Below the pieces are notes generated by a model. The model worked only from the letters and a program-made list of their open reading frames with translations, did not search any database and was not told the origin of the DNA. Of a stretch of 47,027 bases of DNA, positions 34,901 through 45,336 are shown piece by piece; positions within the stretch are counted from its first letter, which is position 1; the number at the start of each line of letters is the position of its first letter. The stretch comes from Phallusia fumigata (lineage: Eukaryota; Chordata; Ascidiacea; Phlebobranchia; Ascidiidae). The DNA lies in the NCBI GenBank assembly GCA_008931825.1, contig QXVZ01011434.1, positions 1 to 47,027 of the forward strand, given 5' to 3'. The position numbers were made by a program, and so were the translations under genes.

Positions 34901-37900
34901 CCCGCAAAGTTTACAGGCTTTAGGAGCTACCTGAACGGCCGTGTAAAAGTTGTGGGCCCTAGCATTTTTGAGCAGGACGTGTATTTTGAAAGGGACAATA
35001 AGCTTTCAATCAAGCGTGGAGCATTTTCCAGAATTAAAGGAAAAGAAACAGGCACCTTACAGAAAAATGATGGTTTCAACATCCATTATAACGCTCCAAT
35101 TAAAAAATATTTTTAATTAACTTAGTTGTTATGCTCTTGCAGCAAACAAAGCAACATTCCTACCAAAAATCCGCATATAAAATACAATACAGGGATATAG
35201 TTCTGCTCTCTTTAGCAACAATCGTTCCATCTGAACTATTCAAAATATTCAAACTTTACCTACGAGACTATGTTGGATGGTGTTCGTCTACCAAACCGTA
35301 AACGCACCCCCCAAAAAAAACTCATAGGAAAGCTGCTTAAAGCAAGAGCCAGTAACCAATGTTTGGTAAACTGCGTGGATACTTGCACTAACATCTGATT
35401 ACGCGGAACAATGTTTGTTGCTGCAACAAGAGGTTTTTCCGCGAAGAGCAGAAACGATAAAACTGCGCCGAAGCTCAAACACGAACGAATTCCTCTCCCC
35501 GGCTGATTCGTTTACAGATGCACGCCCATAAAACGCCCCCATGGCCTTGTCTCAAATCAGCGAGTGTTAAAAGATCGACAAATTCTTTTTCTGTCTTGCC
35601 TCGGGTTGATGGATTGCAGGCCACCGCATGATTACCGACTATTGCTTTGACGTGGCGTGAACATGTACATGATGAAGTGGCTGGTTTCTGTTGCCCAAAA
35701 AGGACCACAGACCATCCTGATACTACACATTCAACTTTCATCAGTTATATTATAAATGTTGGTAGGAAGGATATAAGCAAACTAAAGTTTTAATTGCCAC
35801 AGTGTTTCATATATTTGATTTCGCATACATTTAGAAACTGAAAATGTTTCACTGTTGTTGCTTTTGTTTGTCACGCCAAAAAGGCCACATACTGATACTA
35901 TTGCCCATAAAATTGAGAAATACATATAATCAGTACCTTGAATTACACATTTTTACCAGTATATTAGATTGGTGGTATGAAAGACTGACGCAGAGTATCC
36001 TATATTTGAATTTTTATCCAGATTTAGTGACTGCAACTTTTCTGACTATGCTGTTGTTGTTGAAAATTCGCAAATACGTGACGAATTGGCCTGGAAAAAA
36101 TATGTAGCGCATGACCAAGCATGACGCTGAGTTTGCGCTATTTTACATGGAACTGCAACGTTCCAAAAATAGGAAACCCGAAATCGCAGGTCGAAAACAC
36201 GTATTGTGTGTCAAAAAGGGGGCTTTGGAACTGGTCGGGGGTTTACGAAAGAATTTGAGGAAAATATGAAGAATACTGCCATGCCATGCGGAACGTAGTT
36301 GTTTTGTATCCACAAACCGTAAAAACAAGCCGTCTTGTGCGTTGTAAAATGCTCTAAACTTTAGGTTCTTTCAGGCAGTTTTGTTTAGATGTGTAAAATG
36401 TAGTAAGTAATACGAGGATTTAAGCAAATTTTGATATACTTAGCTTGGTAACAGACCAATTAAAATTCCGTGATCTAAGGATGTCGGCTGACAAAACACA
36501 CAAAAAGTATTTTCTCACAACAAACTATTATTCGTCACAGTGTTTTTCGGGCTTATCTCCGGCAAAGCCACAAAAACTTTCTATCTGGTTAATGCGTCAG
36601 CACTTGAAATCGCAAGGAGACTAACAGACTTACCATGATGTAAGCGTTCCTGTTGAGAAACTTGAGGAACTTTTCCAGGCACCAGAAACAGCATTTCAAA
36701 CACTTGAGAACAAACTTGGCCACTTTGTTTTCGGTTCCCTTCAGTTTGTGGTCCGCATACTCAAGAAGAATTCGAATCATCTGGACAATGGCGATAATTA
36801 GGGCTCCGAATGCCAAGGATCCAGTATGATATCTGCAAAATAAAAGTCAATTTTAAATGTCGAAATTCCATTATTTAACACCGATGCGAAAAAAAATAAA
36901 AGGTACAATTTTGTAAAACATTTATTAGCTGAGCAATATGAGGTATTGATTTATTCCAGCTAATCAATATTAGGGTGAACAACACCTGCATTTTCACTTA
37001 CTAATGAGGCCACCGTCGAATTACATTTTTTGCAATTTACTGCGTGAACAAAAATAGATCGAACCCACAGACTAATCTGGGCTAAAGGTAATTTGTGCTG
37101 GAATGTTGTTGAATAAATTCATGAAACAATGTTACAGACAAGGCGTTTCAAACCAGAATCTTGAGGTTATACTTAACGCCGTTCTTACCTAAGAGCTCTT
37201 CCAAAGCTGGTGTATAGAGGAAGGTAGGGGATGTCAGCAGGTTTCTTGAAAGCCCAGTAGTACGAAGCAAAAGCACCTGAAACGTTTAAAATACTTCGTG
37301 AAATTGAGTCAACACTACAAAGTGTCGATCGTGCAATGTGCAATGATTTGCGTCTGGATCACTTATAACCCTTCGTCAACTCAAAGTCACATCAAAATTC
37401 TACAAAAATTCGACTCTTCGCTGTCACCTAGCGGATCACGTAGTTTCTTGTTAAAGTGGGAATCAAGTAAAGACGATATATCTAAATTTGCCTGTTTACC
37501 TGCAAGGGAGCATTGACCAAGTGCCAAGACCCAGTTCATTATCCAGAGCATTCCGAAAGCTTCAATCACTTGCAGCCAAATCACGTTTTGATGAAAACTG
37601 AAAAGGAAATAAGAAATTTTTGTCAGCTAAAAAACACAAGGGGGTAGTCAGACACTATTGTGCGGCTCGTGGGAAAGCCTAATGTCAAACAACCCATACA
37701 AAGTTTCGATTTTCTGATATTGCGTCGCCTATTCACACTAACGCTATCCAAGTTAACAATGCTCTTATGTAGGAGTGCAGTTTTTCACATTATCGCCATG
37801 TCGCAAAAATACACATTTAGTCTTTGCAAGCTTGGCGCACTTAGAAGCTTCTCTTCGCCCTTGTTACATAGATTCAGCTTTTCTTAAAACTCGTTTCTAA

Positions 37901-40900
37901 AATTTTCCATGCATATAGCTAACGGACAAAAAACCGGCACAAAGTAGTAAAAAACAATTTAGTGAGGGATTACATTTTGGCTGCCATCAATGTCAATGAT
38001 ATAAGTTTCGGCCAAAATAATTTTGCCTCCTTTACAGAGCCAAAATGGCATAGAATTTTTTTGTAATTTCGTGTGTTAATGGCACAACTTGTCAAAATTC
38101 ACGATAAAAAGGCTACTTTAAAGTCCGTACCACTGCAAAACATTTATTTAAATGTTTTGCCGAAAGCTTCGATCATTTATTTAAATGTTTTGCTACTTTT
38201 GGCGTCTAAAATGGTACAGAATTTCTTAGAATTCCCTATTTTAATGGTACAACATGGCGAAACATAACAAAAAGGCTTTTTAGTAACTTACATGGAAGTT
38301 CCACCGTAGTTGAGAAACACACATTTAATTGAATCATTCAGGTAATATTGGTGACTTGAGTTGGCCCACTCCTGAAAAATAAATATAAGTTTGGTCGCAG
38401 GGAGTTACCTCAAAACATATTTGAAGAAAATAGCCCAAATCGAGATTTACTAGGATAATAAAGCGGAACAGTATATTCTAAATTTGCGATCAGTGAATTG
38501 GCGAGAATTTGACCTATTGCCTAGAATAAAAGAATACGCATATAATGCCAGTAGCTCGATCGCAAATCCCTGGAAACGGGGTAATTTGTCCTCCAAAAAG
38601 TTTGGTTGGGGGGAGGGGACTTCCATTCACTTTCCCCCCGAATTTGGTGTATTCAATAGTTTTAAAAATATATACAGCTATTTTGTTAAAAAGGAATGAT
38701 ACCCAAAATTTCGTTTAAAGCGGGTTCAAAGCTTGTTTATTATGGCATAATAAGGATTTTAGCACTTACGCTTTTCCAACTAGCGATCACAAACAGTTCT
38801 AATGGCTTTAAGGCTGTCTTAGCCGAAACGTAACCCATTATTTGTGACATAAAAAATCCGAATTGAGACATCAAAACTTTCAGTCAATCGATTTAACGTC
38901 GTCGTAATCACACAAAAACTACACAAAAAGTCCCCCCCCTCCAATATTGCGCAATTGGCCATGACCAACGTATACGCAAGTCAAGACTGCTGATGCTTTG
39001 TTCAGTGAGGGTAAATCAACAATAAAAAGTCAACACAAATAGACAACAGACCAGGATGTTGCAGCTCTGTCCCACGATTCCAGAGACGTTGTTGTTATCG
39101 CTCACAATATACTGGGGATCTCCTGTTGATGCGAGGAAGAGAGCTGTCGCTGCCCAGAATGCGACAACGATAAGCACAAGGAGAAAGGTCACAAGTGGAT
39201 AGAAGAGTGTGGAGATCATGTATCCAATCGCCCTGTGGATGNTTTTTCAGTGTTTGAAAGTGATATGTCTCTATGATCATGTATTTTTCACATTCTCGGG
39301 CCTCATAGTCGACAATTTTTTTTAAAACAAAACAATATTTTGTGCTAAAAAGTCATTACTGTATGTTGTAAAATCTAGCAATGTCACGACATATGAAAAC
39401 ACACGCAACAGGCCTTAAGTTGGCAGCATACCCTAGTTTGTAGAACACTGCTATATTACATATAGTTTGATGCTATTAGGGTATGCCTGGCCCAGAAAAT
39501 AACATTGAACGAAAAGACAGATTTTAATTAAATTATATCGTTTTAGCCACAAATCGTCAAAAACAGCTGTAAAAAATATTACTAATAAAGATAGGAACTT
39601 ACGATGCCATTGTTGACAAACTCGTCTCTGGCATTGAAGCCGTACGTGCAAATGTACTTGCTCCAATCCAAGTAAAATGTCGAGTTTGCGAGCTCAGCTG
39701 CCCTTGCGTTGTCCCCTCCCGCTAACAGTATTGCAGATTCAAGCTTCGGTATATCCAAAATGTAAGTCCACTTTTCGTTTGGGCAAGTTTGAACACAAAT
39801 CTGAAAAAACGCAAGTGCAGGAGTTAGTCAAGCCTTTATAACCAAGTCCACTGGCAATGTTTTGAAATGCGACTTTTAGGCAATAGGAAATTGTTTCGCT
39901 CAATAAAACTGAGTGTAGAAAACAATTTGTACCATTTCATAGATAAGTTCAATTGTCCGACTGTTTTACAAATTAAAACTTACCCCAAAATATCCACACG
40001 CTGACGCCTTCTAAACCTTAGTCTCATTATATGCTTCCACATGCTGGTTACAATTGCTAATGTTCAGCCACCAAAACGCAATACCATGAATTTTTTACCT
40101 GCGTGGTTGCACACTGAAACTGTAGAATGGATGCTGGGTTAGCGCACTGAGTGATGTCGAAGTAGAAGAGGTTCTGCTTCGATCTGTGCGAAAACAATTA
40201 ATTTATGTAGAAATCTGTAGTAAAACCTTGTAATAGAATTATCCAACCTTATTCGTGTATGAGCCTAAGGTAGAGGTTCAAAAACTACAGCCCGCAGGCC
40301 AAATCCGGACCTGACTTGACCCATTCCTGGCTAAAGGAAAAGGATTTCAAAGTTCAAAAACGTGTCCAAATTTAACGGCCAATGACTATTTAAAATGGGT
40401 TTTAATAGAGTTAAGACGTAGAATTTTGGTAAAAGTTAAACTTAAGGCCTAATCAACTATATCTACTGTAGTAAAGTTTCATACACTAACAGTTCCTAAA
40501 AAAGCAGGATGAGCATTATCAAGGCAGACTGGTTTAGGATGATAAAAAACACAATACAAATTTCTAGGACAAAGAAAAAGCTGGATTCTTTGTTCGATCA
40601 AAACATCAGATTTAATTCCCCGTCGTTACGAACGCTACTTCAAACAGCCATTTTAAAACTTTCACTTTAGCGCAAAACCAAACGCTCGTTCCATTACTGC
40701 TTGGATTTGAAAAGAAAACGCCCCTCTCTGAATTATCCCTTTAGTAAACAACCTAACAAAGGGTTAGGGGAGGGTTTTTCCTTCGAGTCACGACAACTTG
40801 AAGTCTAAAAATAAAAGGGCCCAGCTAGGCGCAGCTTGGTTTAACATGAGCTACACGAATTTATTACCCCGTTTTGTTAGACGATTAATTCCCATAGGTA

Positions 40901-42789
40901 CAAAGTTTTACATTTTGACCGTGTTATAAAATGCAACAAAACGAAATAAATCAATTGATTTTATCTGTCGCGTCGTTAGGAATTTCGAAAGATTTTTGTT
41001 TATTGTCTGGTTACAATTTGTGAATTGTGACATTGGTTTTTGATACGTCAAGTTGCGTAAACTGACTTGTACATAAACGTATATTTGTGTTCAATGGTAT
41101 ATTAGGTCTTCATTTTCAGTCCAACAAAACTAGTTTTCGTCATCAGCATTTTAAGGAAAATGGTTAAACTGCACACGTACTGTATACATAGAATTTGGAT
41201 GATAACTTTTGACCTACTGTAGATTGAGATCAGTGTAATCGACCCCACATATCCTTCCCTGGTTGTCGGTGGGGTAAAGCAACATGATAGGGTCGCCATT
41301 GAGCCAAGCTAAAAACAAAACATTGTTGTCAATGTGGAGCAACATTTCAGGAAAGTTTGCAATAAGGGTTTGACATAAACTGGTGGCACAAGATTTACTT
41401 TTCGATGTCAAAACTAAAAACATTCCCTTCACCAGGTGTGCACTCTGCGGCCGAGGATACTAAATTATGAGACTGCGTATAGGCAGCCGTGTATCGGCAA
41501 ATACTCTCTAGCTACTGTAACTGGAACAATAACAACAAGGTAGGAACTAAATCACACATTTAACAACGAGCAAATGGCATATTATCCCACTAATCCCGCG
41601 GAGCGGCCACCAGTAACGAAATCATTTTTTAGGTTCTTTTAGAGGTGTTAATTTAATAAAGTCCGTTCCAACTCCAACCTACCAAATATTCCGATGACGA
41701 TATATCCAAGTATGAAAACAAAGAACAGCAAGCAGCACAAAATATCGGTGCATGATCTGTTTTTCATGGGACCCTTGAAATCTGGGTCGAATTCCCGCGC
41801 CTTTCCTGTACAGCACAGATAAACATTTTTAAAACGTTAGTTTGTTGATATCATGCCTGTATGATTTGAGAAAAGTAGCTCTTCCGGGGGTTACATGTAC
41901 ATGCTGAAATAAGGCCTGTGTTTTTCTTTTGTACTTATATATTTAGCTCAAAGAAATATGTTGCGACAAAATTTAAAAAGTAAAGTTCCTGGAAAGATTA
42001 CTCAGTTTGATGAAAAGTTTAGATTTAACCACTGTTTTAATGAGGTAACACTGTCGTTATGTTTACCGCAGTAATAACACCTGTCTCTGTAAGCTACAAA
42101 GAAAATTTAATCAAATGTTCAATAGGGTTGTGCTTTGTTAAACTTTGTATTCTTCTCATGATGCAACAATAGCACCGCCAGTAAAATAAATTTGAAATTG
42201 ATTGTTGCACTGAAAAAGTATTTTGATCGACAACCAAAAGCTAAAAATTAAGAATTCAAAATGGTGGTACAACACACAAGGTAGCCAAGATGGTGTCAGT
42301 TGTTATTTTTACGCTTTCCCAAAAAGCACGTGACCTGAGAACGAAATCATGTGATAGGCGTGGCCGAAAAGAGCATGTTCGAAGAAAATATGGCTGAAAG
42401 CAGCAAATAGAATATTTTTGTCCGAATTTTAATATGCGATGTTTTGTTTTCTCTGTTTGTAAACATTACCAGCGAAACCGGGTAGGGTGAAGGCTGATGA
42501 GACAAACTTGTTGACCTTTTGCAATATTGACGCCAAACTATTGGCAATAGCTTCGCAGGGGCAAAAAATGAAACAAACTGGTTGCACGTAGGCAAAAATG
42601 TATTTGCATCGCCAGGCGAACAAATAGAGCGAAAGGGGGAGACAAAAAGAAAAATTGTTTGTCTGGAAAATATACGCGCTTTTGAGCTCATAAAGCCTTT
42701 GTTGAAGAACAAAAGACCAGGATTTTTACGGCCTGTGCACATGTGACGTAAATTTTACCTGAATCCGACTTCCCACAGCACCCTCCCAT
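31951..42789 (-). CDS. SLC44A: Choline transporter-like protein (CTL2/4/5 type), central exons missing
   Basis: Multi-pass membrane transporter of the choline/thiamine-pyrophosphate/ethanolamine carrier family. Exons: 42789-42759, 41805-41683, 41308-41218, 40183-40099, 39800-39603, then (after a gap) 39241-39052, 38371-38292, 37597-37500, 37276-37189, 36832-36634, 33673-33556, 33013-32895, 32582-32498, 32063-31951; all phases agree. Landmarks: start [143 protein letters not shown] and [17 protein letters not shown] at the end. About 535 residues are visible against about 710 in vertebrate CTL2/4/5. The absent part corresponds to the rest of the large extracellular loop plus several membrane segments, and falls at the N at 39242. 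Confidence 0.93.
33674..36633 (-). other. Large SLC44 intron
   Basis: A 2.96-kb intron between the exons ending NRNAYIM and starting VAVYGKNF, which are adjacent in the protein family, so no exon is missing here. Several open frames of 70-112 codons on both strands have no recognisable content. No mobile-element protein seen. Confidence 0.6.
38040..38285. repeat. Diverged direct repeat with a 26-bp palindrome in an SLC44 intron
   Basis: Two related segments (about 38040-38120 and 38208-38285) share the order AATGG-A-AGAATTT, TTAATGG-ACAAC and AAAAAGGCT. Between them, GCAAAACATTTATTTAAATGTTTTGC-type sequence at 38135-38160 is a 12-bp-arm palindrome, and a 20-bp part of it recurs at 38174-38193. 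Confidence 0.6.
39242..39242. other. Undetermined base hiding missing SLC44 exons
   Basis: This N abuts the exon that encodes [12 protein letters not shown]. The bases just beyond it do not form a good polypyrimidine tract, and none of the 360 bp up to the next known exon encodes the expected membrane segments. It therefore probably stands for a gap of unknown length. Confidence 0.7.
40268..40325. mobile_element. Possible degraded hAT-like transposon end
   Basis: The stretch GGTAGAGGTTCAAAAACTAC followed by AGCCCGCAGGCCAAATCCGG resembles the terminal pattern CAGNGGTTCTCAAACT...GGCCCGCGGGCCAAATCCGG that I associate with non-autonomous hAT elements in animal genomes. No second end, target duplication or coding region was found, so it is at best a fragment in an SLC44 intron. 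Confidence 0.3.
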
Positions 42790-43222
42790 TGTTATCGATG
42801 ATTGAGCAAACAAAACAAGATTAGAGCTACAGAACTAAGCAATGTTCACCTGGAAATTAAAAGCAAACAAAAGATTTTCTTTAGTTTAAACCAAACTGGT
42901 ATACTGTATTCATGTGTATTGTACAGTTCTGCTTTTTCTGAACCTTCTCATTTCAAGTATACGGAAGTTCTTCTCCCGGATATGCCACGCACTAGCTTTT
43001 ATACTGCAAGCTCACATTTCCCAATGGTGCCATGATCTGTTCTAAATTACACAAAATATCTTGTATTGGATGGGCATCGTAACATTACATTTGAGACTAT
43101 TTTCATCGCAACCAAACCAACTAGACACCGAACTCCAAAAAAGAAAAATTGAAAACAATATTTGTCCCTTCAGGAAGGGAACCCATAACGAACTGTTTTC
43201 TGCAATCACAATTTAGTTTAAC

Positions 43223-43394
43223 TAATCTCGAAATTTGAGAGAACAGTCTCAGATGCTGACAGAACCAGTCGGTAAAATACAAAAGGATTATATATTTCGC
43301 CTACACTGGCATCGTCAGTTCCTTATTCAAATAGAATTATCAAATAGAAGAATTCTGTCAGCATTTGAGGCTGATCTCTTAAATTTCGAGATTA
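43223..43394. repeat. Fold-back inverted repeat upstream of SLC44
   Basis: Left arm from 43223 (TAATCTCGAAATTTGAGAG...GATGCTGACAGAA) and right arm 43351-43394 are reverse complements over about 42 bp with a handful of mismatches; the loop is about 85 bp. The ends read TAATCTCGAAATTT and AAATTTCGAGATTA. Probable short non-autonomous DNA element; no target duplication is clear. Confidence 0.75.
43322..43337 (-). other. Exact match to the Ciona 16-nt spliced leader (from memory)
   Basis: The minus strand reads ATTCTATTTGAATAAG, identical to the Ciona trans-spliced leader as I remember it. A functional SL RNA gene should continue with a GT donor; here AAG is followed by GAACTGACG, so it is not an intact SL gene. 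It lies in the loop of the fold-back element and beside a second TTCTATTTGA copy, so local repetition could also explain it. Confidence 0.4.
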
Positions 43395-44576
43395 TCACTA
43401 ATTTGTACAGTGATCGTTGGTAAACATGGCGGTTGTTGGAGGTTTATATATTGCTTATCCAGAACATTCTTATTTAGTTTAACTACCTTACTAACGGTCC
43501 AACCTAACCTACACACGTGCTGACCTCACAATTAGCAGCGCACTGTATGACCAGTGAGAAATCATCAAATTACGCAGGGTATAATAACGATGACACATCA
43601 CAATGAAGCAAGCCCCTCCAGTGTACAGTATTAAAGTCTGGCACTGGTACATAACAGCTAGGCACCAGAAACAAAAGTCGGCAGGACACAAACTAAAACA
43701 GCAACACCAGACAAAGGTAGTTGAATTACATACCATTCTTCTCATACCCAGTTCTTGGAATTAACAGACAAAAGAATATTGCTCGACTGAACGGTGGCTT
43801 TGAACACTCTGTACGGGCGGAGGTTGACAAAAACCAGTTTAAGATAAACGCGCAGAAGGCTACCGCAACATGCGTTCGTAGAGGTGAAATCTGCATTTTT
43901 GTAACCTCGAAGCTCTTAAGTTTTAGTCCCCTTACTGACCAACATAACACTTACAACTAGCACACATTTTCTTGGGTAGCAGGATTTTAAACTGCAATCT
44001 GCCGAAAACCAAACGAACTAAATATAACCCTTAGGGAACGTAGGTTACACGCACCTACCACATACGAACAAAACAAGGGCACGAACATAAACCTTAAAAG
44101 CTTGTCCGAGAACAGACCGCCACTTACACTGGCACGATCACCTAATGGCAGCTACTCTACCACTACAGAACGTTTCAACTGGCTTCACATGAACAACCAA
44201 CAAAAAAACGGCGTTTCAACTCTGGAAATATGCCTCAGTCGGGACGCCAAACAATGTTTCCATGATATTACCTTAGGTTGACGTTATACTTCCTGTGTTT
44301 GTCTGCCTTGTATGACAGGAGTGACATGTGTAAAATGATTGGTAGGTAGAATTGTCACACCCGGTAACATAACATGTAAAAGTGAGTGGTTATTGATGGG
44401 CGGAACATGCGTAATATTGTAAGGGCTGTTTTCGAGACCTAGTAACAACTAAAAACATAGGAGAAGAAACGCATTTATTACAGTGGTTTTATAAAATTAT
44501 ATTTTGTTTGCAAAAATTTATATGAAGGTGCATTTGCTGCTGCGACATAAAAAGACAAAGTATTTTGTGACGTATA

Positions 44577-44807
44577 TTTTTTATGCACGACTGAACACGT
44601 TCACGCTTTAGTGCGTCAAGTGCTGAAAACGGAACAGTCGGTTTTCAGCAGCAGTTAAGCCAAAGTTTAAATGTTTTAAACACATTTGATANTTTTTTAT
44701 GCACGACTGAACACGTTCACGCTTTAGTGCGTCAAGTGCTGAAAACGGAACAGTCGGTTTTCAGCAGCAGTTAAGCCAAAGTTTAAATGTTTTAAACACA
44801 TTTGATA
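44577..44807. repeat. Exact 115-bp direct repeat flanking an N, with internal hairpin
   Basis: Bases 44577-44691 and 44693-44807 are identical over 115 bp with an N at 44692 between them, the same signature as at 17907. Each copy contains a perfect 10-bp stem TGCTGAAAAC / GTTTTCAGCA with a 10-nt loop (44621-44650 in the first copy). The duplication is probably an assembly artefact; the hairpin is real sequence but of unknown role. Confidence 0.85.
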
Positions 44808-45312
44808 CATACCAAGTGTGTCTTTTTCGTACAAAAGAATAAAAAAGATAATGTGTAAGTGAGACTTCAATCAGAAAACCCAGTTTAACGAATGCGCTTC
44901 ATTTTTATCGTTACATGAAAGTCTGTAGATTTTCTCGGCTCACAATGTTGTGTTGGTTAAAAAACATGTGCAGCTTATCATGTCGTTGTTAGTTTGCAAG
45001 GAAAGTACCCGTACCTGCTTTTTATATATGCCTAAATGGAAGTTTTTTGCATTAGTTTAAACCAGACATTTTTTGTGTAAAAGACTTGTAGTGTAAATAA
45101 TTTGTCTTTTAAGCACTTTATTGATTTTTAAACCAACACTAAAAATTATGCAAAAATCTTTTTTTACATCATTAAACATAGAAATAAAAAACTAATCAAG
45201 CTGCAGTAACTACATTTACTTTGGTTTCATAATGTTAACTAAATAAAAAAATCGTTAAACGAGATATGTTATGATTTACTTTTAAAGAAATTAAACTAAG
45301 TTGGGCTCTACA

Positions 45313-45336
45313 ATGCATTACAATGTCGGTTACTAG
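45313..45336 (+). other. Short upstream ORF overlapping the ankyrin-MYND start
   Basis: An ATG at 45313 opens a seven-codon frame that stops with TAG at 45334-45336, running across the main ATG at 45323 in another frame. If the leader includes 45313, it could lower initiation at the main start. Confidence 0.4.

Larger units (their letters stand above)
42790..45322. other. SLC44 / ankyrin-MYND divergent intergenic region
   Basis: 2.5 kb between two head-to-head genes. No exon recognised. It contains a fold-back element (43223-43394), a spliced-leader-like 16-mer (43322-43337), and an N-flanked 115-bp duplication (44577-44807). TGACGTAA occurs near 42743, just inside the SLC44 first intron, and TGACGTAT near 44568. 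Confidence 0.5.

Noticed and set aside
38768-38828. Exon-like stretch ending in a GTAAGT donor between SLC44 exons
   Set aside because: The exons on both sides already join in phase and agree with the family; this insert has no family match and a poor acceptor.
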